Positions 1 to 7,532 of a stretch of 64,000 bases of DNA are shown here, one piece after another. Below the pieces are notes generated by a model. It saw only the letters and a program-made list of their open reading frames with translations, did not search any database and was not told the origin of the DNA. Made by a program: the position numbers and the translations under genes. Source of the stretch: Aquipuribacter sp051216895 (GTDB lineage: Bacteria > Actinomycetota > Actinomycetes > Actinomycetales > JBBAYJ01); contig NZ_JBPKAO010000013.1 of the NCBI RefSeq assembly GCF_051216895.1, forward strand, positions 62,001 to 126,000, written 5' to 3'. Each line of letters begins with the position of its first letter. Positions within the stretch are counted from its first letter, which is position 1.

Positions 1-410
1 ACGAAGCGCAGCACACCGGGGGCGAGACCGTCCTGGTCGGGGTGGGCGGCCAGCGACGGGTTGAACAGGGCCGCGGCCTCGATGGACTGCTCCTGCGTGA
101 AGTACGCCCCCAGCAGGGTGCGGCGGGCGGCGCTGAGCCGGTCCGCGCCCGGCACCCGGTGCGCGACCTGCGCGAAGCTCCCGGCCAGGACGCCCTCCAG
201 GTCGCGGTGCCGGTGCGACCAGCGGGCGCGCACGTCGGCGACGAGGGCCTCGACCGTCTCCTCCGGCAGGTCGAGGACCCGTCCGGAGACGGTGCCCGCC
301 CGTGACTGCTTCGTCGTGGTGACCTCGTTGCCGGGGACGAAGACCCGGGCCACCACGCGCGAGGGGTCCGCGTGGAGCACGACGTCCGTCCGGGCGACCA
401 GGGGCCTCAT
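1..410 (-). CDS. GH130-type glycosidase/phosphorylase, N-terminal part (runs off window)
   Basis: The gene starts at ATG 410 and runs off the left edge, so only about 136 N-terminal residues are visible. The run LSAARRTLLGAYFTQEQS followed by EAALFNPSLAAHPDQ is the typical N-terminal signature of glycoside hydrolase family 130, whose members cleave or phosphorolyse beta-mannosides (family knowledge). No catalytic Asp region is visible because the domain is cut. Its ATG overlaps the stop of the preceding gene (ATGA, 407-410), so it is the third gene of a tightly coupled operon with a GT4 glycosyltransferase and an alpha-barrel protein. The set probably makes or trims a mannose-containing glycan (inference). 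Confidence 0.7.
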   Translation of the reverse strand, partial: MRPLVARTDVVLHADPSRVVARVFVPGNEVTTTKQSRAGTVSGRVLDLPEETVEALVADVRARWSHRHRDLEGVLAGSFAQVAHRVPGADRLSAARRTLLGAYFTQEQSIEAAALFNPSLAAHPDQDGLAPGVLRF

Positions 411-1495
411 GCGGTCACGGCGGCGTCGGCGTGGACCCGGGCCCGTCGTGGCCCCGGCCCGGCGGCCGCCGCCGTCCGGACGCCGTGCTGCAGGACCGAC
501 AGCAGGGCCAGCGTCGACTCCGCCCCCCGGTTGTCGTTGCGGCCGTGTCGTTCCAGGCCGTCGTAGCCGCCGCCGTGCCCGTCGTGCATCGGGGTGCGGG
601 AGTCGTTGTCGCCACGGAACCAGGCGACGGCCATCCGGACGCCCGCGGACCAGCGGGGGTCGTCGTCCAGCGCGGCGGCCAGCGCGCAGGCGTCGGCCAG
701 CGCGGCCACCTCGATGGGCTGCTGGTCGAAGCGGGGCCCCGCCTCGCCGGGTCCGAGGCCGTGGACGGCCACCACCGACAGGTGCCGGTCGACGGTCTGC
801 ACCTGCAGCAGCCACCCGAGCAGCTCCAGGCCCTGCTCCACCAGCCCGGGCCGCTCCAGCAGCGACCCCGCGGCGAGCAGCACCTCGGGCACCACCGCGT
901 TGGCGTAGCGCAGCCGGGGTTCCGGCCAGGCCCAGGCGTTGCGGTGCAGCGTCCGCTCGCAGCGGCTGGTGCCGACGAGGGTGGCCGCGTCGGCGAGCAG
1001 CCCCCGGGCCCCGGGGTGGTCCGGGTGGGCGGCCAGCACCCCCGCGGCACCCAGCCCCGCGAACGCCGCCGCCCGGGCGTCCGGGGAGCGGTGGCCGGCG
1101 GCGCGGTCGAAACCGGCCAGGGCCCGCGAGCGGTCGTCGGGGGCGACCCGGGCCCGTTCCGGGGCCCCGACCACCGCGCCGAGGCCCCACAGGGCCCGCC
1201 CCCAGCAGTCCTCCACGGTCGGTTCGTCCCGCCAGCCGAGGTCTGGGCCCCGACGGTTGTGGGACCGGCCGTCGGTGGCCTGCGCCGCCAGCACGAAGTC
1301 CAGGTAGCCCTGACGCAGCCCGGCGACGGCCGGGGACGGGTCCGGCTCGCGGCAGGTGACGACCAGCCCGCGGGCGACGTCGTCGACGCAGTACCCGTGC
1401 TCGGGACGCGGCCGGTCGCCGTCGGCGTGCTCGTGCAGGCCGCCGGCGTCGGTCAGGTGGGCCAGGTGCGTGAAGTCGGGCCGCAGGGTCGTCAT
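407..1495 (-). CDS. Probable alpha/alpha-barrel glycan-processing protein, GT4/GH130-linked
   Basis: This 362-residue protein has no obvious signal peptide. It contains repeated helical hairpins with conserved-looking His, Trp, Asp and Asn residues: HGYCVDDVARG near the N terminus, NAWAWPEPRLRYANAVVPE in the middle, FDQQPIEVAALADA, and NRGAESTLALLSVLQHG near the end. That pattern resembles the (alpha/alpha)6 toroid domain often encoded between GT4 glycosyltransferases and GH130 proteins. I cannot assign an activity. ATG 1495 is chosen because it overlaps the glycosyltransferase stop (ATGA), and the end overlaps the GH130 start in the same way. All three genes are therefore probably translationally coupled. 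Confidence 0.65.
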   Translation of the reverse strand: MTTLRPDFTHLAHLTDAGGLHEHADGDRPRPEHGYCVDDVARGLVVTCREPDPSPAVAGLRQGYLDFVLAAQATDGRSHNRRGPDLGWRDEPTVEDCWGRALWGLGAVVGAPERARVAPDDRSRALAGFDRAAGHRSPDARAAAFAGLGAAGVLAAHPDHPGARGLLADAATLVGTSRCERTLHRNAWAWPEPRLRYANAVVPEVLLAAGSLLERPGLVEQGLELLGWLLQVQTVDRHLSVVAVHGLGPGEAGPRFDQQPIEVAALADACALAAALDDDPRWSAGVRMAVAWFRGDNDSRTPMHDGHGGGYDGLERHGRNDNRGAESTLALLSVLQHGVRTAAAAGPGPRRARVHADAAVTA

Positions 1496-2664
1496 GAGCT
1501 CACCGTCAGGGTCGTGGGGCGGGGGCCGGTGGCGTGGACGGCGCAGGCGATGTCGCGGTAGCGCTGCGCCACGGCGGGCCAGACGAGCTCGGGGGCCCGC
1601 TGCTCGGCCCGCTCGGCCAGCGTGCGGGCCAGGTCCGGGTCGGACAGCACCCGTCGCAGCGCGAAGGCGATGGCCGCGGGGTCCTCGCGGGGGACGAGCA
1701 GCCCCGTCCCGTCGCCCAGCAGCTCCACCGCGTGGGGGAAGCCGGTGGAGACCACGGGGCGGCCCGCGGCCACGGCCTCGATGAGGACCCCGGAGGTGAC
1801 CTGCTCCAGCGAGTCGTAGGGCAGCAGGACCACGTCGGCGGCCGCGACCCGGCGGGCCAGGTCGGGTCCGTCGAGGTAGCTGGCGTCGAAGTCGACGAGG
1901 TCGCTCACCCCGCGCTCGGCGGCGCGTCGCACCAGGCCGTCGCGGTAGCCGTCGCCGACGGTCGCCAGCACCTTGGGGTGGGTGCGACCCAGCACGACGT
2001 AGCGGGGGTCGAGGTCGCGCAGCTCGGCCAGGGCGTCGATGGCCCACTCGATGCCCTTGCCGGGACCGAGCAGGCCCCAGGTCAGGACGGTGGGACGGCG
2101 CGGCGAGGGGCGGGCCGCGCGCACGGCGGGGCCCACGGCCCGGTGGTCGGTGGCACCGTGGGGGACCACGGACACCGTGGCCGGGTCGGCGCCGTAGTGC
2201 GAGACGAGCCGCTCGCGGGCGGTCCGGGTCATGGTCACCACGTGCGCCGCGGACTCCAGCAGGCGCAGCAGGATGTCGCGCTGGGCGTCGGTCGGGGTGA
2301 GCAGGACGGTGTGGGTGACGACGACGAGGGGGACGGTGAGGGCGTCCACCAGGTCGAGGACGTCACGCCCGTCCGCGCCGCCGTAGATGCCGTACTCGTG
2401 CTGCACCACGGCCACGTCGTAGGACGACAGGAGCCGGGCGGCGGCCTCGAGGCTGCGGGCGGAGCCGTTCACCAGGTGCCCGACGACGCGACGGTCGTCC
2501 GCAGCGACCCGGGGCGGCTCGTCGGGGTCCAGGACGCGGACCACGCCCACCGCGCCCGGGGCGCCGCCCAGGTGCTCGGCCAGCGCCGCGGTGAACGTCG
2601 CCAGCCCGCACTGCGTGGGGGGATAGGTGCTGAGGAGCCCGACGGTGGTGCCGGACCCGGTCAG
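1492..2664 (-). CDS. Family 4 glycosyltransferase (GT-B fold), start codon unusual
   Basis: About 390 residues. The N-terminal Rossmann segment begins VGLLSTYPPTQCGLATFTAAL, a common beginning for GT4 enzymes that use nucleotide-activated sugars. The C-terminal donor-binding half has ADVVLLPYDSLEQVTSGVL and EAVAAGRPVVSTGFPHAVE, matching the E-x7-E-like retaining GT-B motif. It is probably cytosolic. No ATG, GTG or TTG lies in frame close to the conserved N terminus. The nearest plausible initiator is CTG at 2664-2662, overlapping the stop of the upstream small gene as CTGA, which mirrors the ATGA coupling of the next two genes. An in-frame extension much further upstream is possible but would be low-complexity and overlap another gene. 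Function is confident, start is not. Confidence 0.75.
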   Translation of the reverse strand: MTGSGTTVGLLSTYPPTQCGLATFTAALAEHLGGAPGAVGVVRVLDPDEPPRVAADDRRVVGHLVNGSARSLEAAARLLSSYDVAVVQHEYGIYGGADGRDVLDLVDALTVPLVVVTHTVLLTPTDAQRDILLRLLESAAHVVTMTRTARERLVSHYGADPATVSVVPHGATDHRAVGPAVRAARPSPRRPTVLTWGLLGPGKGIEWAIDALAELRDLDPRYVVLGRTHPKVLATVGDGYRDGLVRRAAERGVSDLVDFDASYLDGPDLARRVAAADVVLLPYDSLEQVTSGVLIEAVAAGRPVVSTGFPHAVELLGDGTGLLVPREDPAAIAFALRRVLSDPDLARTLAERAEQRAPELVWPAVAQRYRDIACAVHATGPRPTTLTVSS

Positions 2665-2792
2665 CGCCGTGCTGCGCCTCCGGAGCTGCTGATCGCGGTG
2701 ATGGCGGGGTTGGGCGTCTGGCCCTTGGACTTCTTGTTCTTGTCCGCCTTGGGCTTCTTGGTCTCGCGACCGCCCTTGTTCTTGCCTGCCAT
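2661..2792 (-). CDS. Lysine-rich 43-residue basic protein
   Basis: A short ORF too small for usual gene cut-offs, starting at ATG 2792 behind a good ribosome binding site (GAGGAGATCCTC). The product is very basic at its N terminus (MAGKNKGGRETKKPKADKNK) and then Gly/Ser/Ala-rich. Small proteins with this MAGKNKGGRE-type N terminus are widespread in actinobacteria, but I know of no function. Its stop overlaps a possible CTG start of the glycosyltransferase, so it heads the operon. The strong RBS and lysine codons in such a GC-rich genome support it being real. Confidence 0.6.
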   Translation of the reverse strand: MAGKNKGGRETKKPKADKNKKSKGQTPNPAITAISSSGGAARR

Positions 2793-2956
2793 GAGGATCT
2801 CCTCGTGCTGGAGGCGTCGCCGGCACGTGCCCGGGGACTCCCGGCAGCCATGGGCGCTCCGGGCACCATCCCACGGATCCCGGTCGTTGCCTACGCGAGC
2901 GCGGCGTCGCCCGGTGTCCCTTCCCACCGCGCGCCCCGGGAGGCAGGCTGGGGCGG

Positions 2957-4069
2957 GTGACGACCACGAGCGGCGAGGGCACGACCACGGCCGGACCCGC
3001 AGGCGCGGTGGACGTCGCCCTGCTCGAGGTCGGGCTCGACCCGGAGTCGGCGCTGGCGCCGTCGGCCACCCTCCTCGACCCCGAACCGGTGGACCTGCTG
3101 GTCGTGGGGGCGGGCCCGGTCGGGCTGTACGCCGCCTACTACGCCGGGTTCCGCGGGCTGCGGGTGGCGCTGGTGGACTCCCTGCCCGAGCCCGGCGGCC
3201 AGGTGACCGCGATGTACCCCGAGAAGCTGATCTTCGACGTCGCCGGGTTCCCCGCCGTCAAGGGTCGGGACCTCGTCCAGGGCCTGGTCGAGCAGGCGTC
3301 CCGCTACGCCCCCACCTACCTGCTGGGCTCGCAGGCCCGCGCCCTGGTGGACGAGCCCGACGGCGACGGCCTGCTGGTGTCGATGGCCGACGGTCGCACC
3401 GTCCGGGCGCGGGTGCTGCTGGTGACGGCGGGGATGGGGGAGTTCACCCCCAAGCCGCTGCCGGCCGGCAGCGGGTGGCTGGGCCGGGGGCTGGTCCACT
3501 TCGTGCCGCGCCCGACGGAGCTGGCGGGACACCACGTGGTCGTCGTCGGGGGCGGCGACTCGGCGTTCGACTGGGCGCTCATGCTGGCCCCCGTCGCGGC
3601 GAGCGTCACGCTGGTCCACCGCCGCGACGCGTTCCGCGCCCACTCCGGGACGATCGACGCCGTCCGGGCGCTGGGGGTGCCGGTGATGGGTGGCTTCGAG
3701 GTCGCCCAGCTGGTGCCCGACGTGGAGGGCGTGCTGGCCGGCGTCGTCGTGCAGGGGCGGCAGCCGGCGACCCTGGGGCAGGAGCACGAGCTGCCCGCCG
3801 ACACCGTGGTCGCGGCGCTGGGGTTCCACGCCGACCTGGGGCCGCTGATCTCCTGGGGTCTGGACCTGGACCACCGCGCGGTGGTCGTCGACTCCCGGAT
3901 GGCGACGTCACGTCGTCGCGTGTACGCCGCCGGGGACGTCTGCACCTACCCCGGCAAGGTCAAGCTCATCGCCACCGGGTTCGGCGAGGCCGCGACCGCC
4001 GTCAACAACCTGGCCGTCGACCTGGACCCGTCGACGCACGTGTTCCCCGGTCACTCCAGCGCCGAGTGA
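2957..4069 (+). CDS. Ferredoxin/flavodoxin-NADP+ reductase, thioredoxin-reductase-like type
   Basis: A 370-residue FAD/NADP(H) oxidoreductase starting at GTG 2957. The FAD dinucleotide motif GAGPVGLYAAYYAG lies near residue 50, and GGQVTAMYPEK follows. The NADPH motif GGGDSAFDWAL is near residue 200 and the C-terminal FAD motif VYAAGDVCTYPGK near residue 320. The CxxC redox pair of thioredoxin reductase is absent, which together with the length points to the TrxR-like ferredoxin-NADP+ reductase family that exchanges electrons between NADPH and ferredoxin. There is an unusual hydrophilic extension of about 40 residues at the N terminus. It is transcribed alone, divergent from the glycan operon. 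Confidence 0.85.
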   Translation: MTTTSGEGTTTAGPAGAVDVALLEVGLDPESALAPSATLLDPEPVDLLVVGAGPVGLYAAYYAGFRGLRVALVDSLPEPGGQVTAMYPEKLIFDVAGFPAVKGRDLVQGLVEQASRYAPTYLLGSQARALVDEPDGDGLLVSMADGRTVRARVLLVTAGMGEFTPKPLPAGSGWLGRGLVHFVPRPTELAGHHVVVVGGGDSAFDWALMLAPVAASVTLVHRRDAFRAHSGTIDAVRALGVPVMGGFEVAQLVPDVEGVLAGVVVQGRQPATLGQEHELPADTVVAALGFHADLGPLISWGLDLDHRAVVVDSRMATSRRRVYAAGDVCTYPGKVKLIATGFGEAATAVNNLAVDLDPSTHVFPGHSSAE

Positions 4070-4191
4070 GCCGGGCCCGGGCAGCGTGGTGGCCGCCCGG
4101 CTGCGTGAGTCCGATCTGGTTGACGTGTGTACGACCTGGGGCGCCGGGTACAGGTCCCGTGCACCACGACGCACCCGATCAGAGGAGAACC

Positions 4192-5328
4192 ATGCGCGCG
4201 CTCGTCTACAACGGTCCTTTCGACGTCACCGTGAACGACGTCCCGGACGCCACCATCGAGGCACCCACCGACGCGGTGGTCCGGATCACGACCACCAACA
4301 TCTGCGGGTCCGACCTGCACATGTATGAAGGGCGCACGGGTGTGGAGCCCGGCACCGTGTTCGGCCACGAGAACATGGGCGTCGTCGAGGAGGTCGGCGC
4401 CGGGGTGGTCGGCCTGGAGGTCGGCGACCGCGTGTCGCTGCCGTTCAACATCGGCTGCGGTCACTGCGCCAGCTGCAACAAGGGCCTGACGGCGTTCTGC
4501 CTGACGATCAACCCCGCCATGGCCGGCGGTGCCTACGGCTACGCGTCGATGGGCCCGTACCGCGGTGGCCAGGCCGAGCTGCTCCGCGTGCCGTTCGCCG
4601 ACTTCAACGCGCTCGTCCTGCCGCAGGGCACCGAGCACGAGAACGACTTCACCATGCTCAGCGACGTCTTCCCGACCGGCTGGCACGGCGTGGAGCTGTC
4701 GGGGCAGCGTCCCGGTGAGTCCGTCGTCGTCATCGGCGCCGGTCCCGTCGGCCTGATGGCCGCGCACAGCGCCATGATCCGCGGCGCCTCGCAGGTGTTC
4801 GTGGTCGACAAGCAGGCCGACCGGCTGAAGCTGGCCGAGCAGTACGGCTGCACGCCCGTCGACTACAGCAAGCACGACGTCGTCGAGCAGCTGATGGAGC
4901 TCACCGGCGGGCAGGGCGTCGACCGCGGGGTCGAGGCCGTCGGCTACCAGGCCCACGACGCCTCCGGCGAGGAGGACGCGGCGATGACGCTCAACCAGCT
5001 CTTCGCCTCGGTGAAGGCCACCGGCGGGATCGGCGTCGTCGGGGTGTTCCTGCCCGAGGACCCCGGCGCCCCGACCGAGGACCTCAAGCAGGGCAGGATC
5101 ACGCTGGACTACGGCTTGTTCTTCTCCAAGGGCCAGACCATGGGCACCGGTCAGGCCAACGTCAAGGCGTACAACCGCGAGCTGCGCGACCTCATCGTCG
5201 CCGGCCGTGCCACGCCGGGCGCGATCGTGTCGCACGAGCTGTCGCTGGAGGAGGCCCCCGAGGGCTACGACCAGTTCGACAAGCGCGTCGACGGCTGGAC
5301 CAAGGTGCTGCTCAAGCCCGCAGCCTGA
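4192..5328 (+). CDS. Zinc-dependent alcohol dehydrogenase, glutathione-independent formaldehyde dehydrogenase type
   Basis: A 378-residue medium-chain dehydrogenase starting at ATG 4192 after AGAGGAGA. Catalytic zinc ligands are visible as Cys in NICGSDLHMYEGR and His-Glu in FGHENMG. The structural zinc lobe has four cysteines in CGHCASCNKGLTAFC. The NAD(H) motif GAGPVGLMAAHSA lies near residue 180. Length and the GRTGVEPG sequence after the first Cys fit the FdhA-like subgroup that oxidises formaldehyde or small alcohols without glutathione. Substrate is not provable from sequence. It is monocistronic and followed by a strong hairpin terminator. Confidence 0.85.
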   Translation: MRALVYNGPFDVTVNDVPDATIEAPTDAVVRITTTNICGSDLHMYEGRTGVEPGTVFGHENMGVVEEVGAGVVGLEVGDRVSLPFNIGCGHCASCNKGLTAFCLTINPAMAGGAYGYASMGPYRGGQAELLRVPFADFNALVLPQGTEHENDFTMLSDVFPTGWHGVELSGQRPGESVVVIGAGPVGLMAAHSAMIRGASQVFVVDKQADRLKLAEQYGCTPVDYSKHDVVEQLMELTGGQGVDRGVEAVGYQAHDASGEEDAAMTLNQLFASVKATGGIGVVGVFLPEDPGAPTEDLKQGRITLDYGLFFSKGQTMGTGQANVKAYNRELRDLIVAGRATPGAIVSHELSLEEAPEGYDQFDKRVDGWTKVLLKPAA

Positions 5329-5343
5329 ACCGACCGGGTCTGC

Positions 5344-5382
5344 GACGGCGGACCCACCCCGTCACGGGGTGGGCCCGCCGTC
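5344..5382 (+). terminator. Hairpin terminator after the alcohol dehydrogenase
   Basis: GACGGCGG-ACCCACCCC, loop GTCA, then CGGGGTGGG-CCCGCCGTC form a near-perfect stem of about 17 bp that begins 15 bp past the stop codon. There is no long T-tract, which is usual in actinobacteria. Confidence 0.75.
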
Positions 5383-5575
5383 GTCGTCGTGCTCGACAAC
5401 CGGGGTCTGCCCGGCCTGTCGGCCCTGCGCGCCGGTTCGCCCGCGACGGTCGTCACGGGCGAGGCCGCCTGCTCGGTGCTGCTCTCCCACGCCCGCTGAC
5501 GGACCCCGCTGCCCGTGGAGCGCCCCGCCACGGAGCCGTTATGCTGCTCGTCTGCGGTCGCTCGAGCGACCCAGC

Positions 5576-5646
5576 GCGGATGTAGTTCAATGGTAGAACT
5601 TCAGCTTCCCAAGCTGATAGTGCGGGTTCGATTCCCGTCATCCGCT
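5576..5646 (+). tRNA. tRNA-Gly, anticodon CCC
   Basis: A complete cloverleaf can be drawn. The acceptor stem GCGGATG pairs with CATCCGC, the D-arm is GTTC/GAAC, the anticodon stem TCAGC/GCTGA encloses loop TTCCCAA (anticodon CCC at 5608-5610), and the T-arm is GCGGG-TTCGATT-CCCGT. The discriminator is T5646 and CCA is not encoded. The 3' half from 5605 onward is identical to the repeat at 29833-29880, so the integrated element supplies the gene's 3' end and keeps the tRNA intact. Confidence 0.95.
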
Positions 5647-5652
5647 CCCAGG
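5605..5652 (+). repeat. attL: left copy of 48-bp attachment core
   Basis: Begins CTTCCCAAGCTGATAG at the anticodon loop of tRNA-Gly and ends GCTCCCAGG just past the gene. It is identical to 29833-29880. The base before the repeat differs (G here, C at the right copy), which fixes its left edge. Confidence 0.95.
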
Positions 5653-5696
5653 TCAGAGCAGGGTTCGCCCCGCGGCACGAGTCCGAGACCCGCCCG

Positions 5697-5720
5697 CGTG
5701 CCCGCTACGTGCCCGATCGC
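5697..5720 (+). repeat. Probable integrase arm-type site, left end
   Basis: Two CGTGCCCG octamers spaced exactly 11 bp apart (5697 and 5708), followed by ATCGC. The 24-bp unit recurs with one mismatch at 29700-29723 near the right end in the same orientation. Tandem repeats at one helical turn, just inside both att cores, fit arm-binding sites for the integrase N-terminal domain or Xis. Confidence 0.55.
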
Positions 5721-5765
5721 GGTTCCCGAGGCCACCCACCGCCGCTCACTGCGCCACTCTGTGGC

Positions 5766-6158
5766 GTGTTCCCACCGCCCCTGTTGGTGTTCGACTGCGA
5801 CGACGAGGTCTACGCCTTCCGTGCTCTCGCCACGGCGGAGGGGTTCCTCGAGTCGATCGACGTCCTCGACGGTGAGTACCGCGGTGCGTTCACCACCGAT
5901 GGGCACGTAGTGACCATCACGGGTGAGCCTGACGGACCCGTGACGCTGACCCTCACGTCCGAGGTCGACCGCGGCACTCTGACCGAGCTGCTCGAGGCTG
6001 CGGCGAACCGACGTGGTCGGCCGTGGCCCTCGGACGATCCATCCGCTGTCGCCGCTCAGCTGCTGCACGAGGTGTGGGAACAGCGGTGGCCTCGGCGCCC
6101 GCGCTGGCTGTCCCGGCGCCTCCACGGGGAAGAGCCGACCGTGCCCGACAGCCCCTGA
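5766..6158 (+). CDS. Hypothetical acidic protein next to the integrase
   Basis: About 130 residues if started at GTG 5766. An ATG at 5709 would add 19 residues but lies inside the arm-type repeat, so it is less likely. The product opens with PPPLLVFDCDDEVYAF, continues with a beta-rich stretch (GAFTTDGHVVTITGEPDGPV) and ends basic. It ends 15 bp before the convergent integrase stop. Small ORFs between att and int are common in AICEs. I do not recognise the family. Confidence 0.55.
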   Translation: MFPPPLLVFDCDDEVYAFRALATAEGFLESIDVLDGEYRGAFTTDGHVVTITGEPDGPVTLTLTSEVDRGTLTELLEAAANRRGRPWPSDDPSAVAAQLLHEVWEQRWPRRPRWLSRRLHGEEPTVPDSP

Positions 6159-6172
6159 ACTCTTCGTCTCCA

Positions 6173-7276
6173 TCACTGTCGCCCCACGATCAGTTCGTCG
6201 AGGGCTGCCGCGACTGCCACGTCCCGGTCTGACGAGGTGTGCAGGTAGATGCGCGCCGCTCGCGTCGAGCTGTGCCCCATCCGCGCCATCAGATCCGACA
6301 ACGTCGCGCCCGAGTGGGCCGTCAACGTATTGCCCGTGTGGCGCAGGTCGTGGAAGTGCACCGGTGGGACGCCGGCCGTCCCGATGGCCGCCACCCAGTG
6401 CTTCTGGAAGTTGCTCCGCCGTAACGGGGCACCCTTCGCGCCAGTGAACACCAACGCCGAGGACTCCTGGCCGGTGAACTCCTCGAGGTGGGAAGCCACC
6501 ACCGGCAGCAGGCTCGGCGGGATCGCCACGACACGGCGGCCGGCGGCCGACTTCGGTGGACCGGTCACCAACCGACCGTCCGCGAGCTCCACGAGCGTCA
6601 CCCGCACGTCCACCACGCCGCGGTCCAGGTCGATGGCCTCGCGGGTCAGGGCCGCCAGCTCCCCCCACCTCAGCGAGCAGAACGTACCCAGCACGACCAG
6701 CAACCGGAACCGCTCAGGCAGTGCATCGGTGAGCGCTGACACCTGCGACAACGTGAGCAACGGACGTTCAGCGATCCGCTCGGTCGACGCGCCCCGGATC
6801 TGGCACGGGTTCGACCGCAGGACCCGGTCCTCGACCGCCGTTCCCAGCATGGTCTTCAGGAGCCGGTACGCCTTCGCCACCGTCACCTCACCCAGGCCGG
6901 CCTGCAGCAGGTCCGCACGCCACGTCCGCACCCGCGCCGGAGTGATGTCCGTCAGCAGCAGCCCGCCGAGCCCGGGGGAGATGTGCAACCGGAACAGTCC
7001 CTCGTACAGGCGACGCGTCCGAGGTCGCAGCCCAGCTCGCTCGCTCACCCACCGCGCGCCGTACTCGCTGAGCGGCTCGCGGCCGGCGTCCGGGCCGAGC
7101 CAGTCACCCACCCGCAGGTCGTCCTCGATCCGCGCCAGCCAACGATCCGCATCAGCGCGCCGCTCAAAGGTGTGCGGCGCCGCCCGGTCGATGCCGTCAG
7201 GCCCGTGGTACCTCGCCTGCCAACGGCCGGACGGCAGCTGCCGGACGCGACCGAACCGACGTCGCGGCCGAGGCAT
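6173..7276 (-). CDS. int: Tyrosine site-specific integrase
   Basis: 367 residues. The start at ATG 7276 overlaps the excisionase stop (ATGA), and a longer in-frame start at 7441 is rejected because it would run through xis. The N terminus has the basic PRPRRRFGRVRQLPSGRWQ arm-binding beta-domain, followed by a SAM-like core-binding domain at about residues 65-155. The catalytic domain carries R203 (LRWGEL), K242, H309-x-x-R312 (HDLRHT), H335 (MGHSS) and the nucleophile Y344 (IYLH), a complete set. The enzyme should recombine attP with the tRNA-Gly 3' end. It is probably expressed with xis and rep. Confidence 0.95.
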   Translation of the reverse strand: MPRPRRRFGRVRQLPSGRWQARYHGPDGIDRAAPHTFERRADADRWLARIEDDLRVGDWLGPDAGREPLSEYGARWVSERAGLRPRTRRLYEGLFRLHISPGLGGLLLTDITPARVRTWRADLLQAGLGEVTVAKAYRLLKTMLGTAVEDRVLRSNPCQIRGASTERIAERPLLTLSQVSALTDALPERFRLLVVLGTFCSLRWGELAALTREAIDLDRGVVDVRVTLVELADGRLVTGPPKSAAGRRVVAIPPSLLPVVASHLEEFTGQESSALVFTGAKGAPLRRSNFQKHWVAAIGTAGVPPVHFHDLRHTGNTLTAHSGATLSDLMARMGHSSTRAARIYLHTSSDRDVAVAAALDELIVGRQ

Positions 7277-7518
7277 CAGGCCACCTGCCCACGGCGTCGC
7301 GGGGTGGGCTCGACCGTCCCGGCCGCGATGTAGTCCCTGACGACCGACTCCGGGATCCGCACGTGCTTGCCGACCCGAACGAACCGGATGCGACGCTCGT
7401 GCACCAACCGGTACACGAACCCACGCGCCACACCCAGCCACTCGGCGACCTCCGTGACCGTCAACATGACGTCCCCGGCTGGCCGGGCCCGCTCCTTAGC
7501 GGTGCTCGTTGCCCCCAT
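7276..7518 (-). CDS. xis: Excisionase-family winged helix DNA-binding protein
   Basis: 80 residues. A MerR/Xis-type helix-turn-helix is clear in LTVTEVAEWLGVARGFVYRL, followed by the wing KHVRIPESVVRDYIA. Its stop overlaps the integrase start. It would bend DNA at the attachment arms and direct Int toward excision. An internal ATG (GDVMLTV) could give a 63-residue product, but ATG 7518 is used here. Confidence 0.88.
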   Translation of the reverse strand: MGATSTAKERARPAGDVMLTVTEVAEWLGVARGFVYRLVHERRIRFVRVGKHVRIPESVVRDYIAAGTVEPTPRRRGQVA

Positions 7519-7532
7519 GACCCTCTCCTCTC

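Noticed and set aside
5384..5500. Coding-like stretch after the terminator (VVLDNRGLPGLSALRAG, ending at TGA 5498)
   Set aside because: No start codon with RBS and no upstream continuation; could be a gene remnant but cannot be supported.
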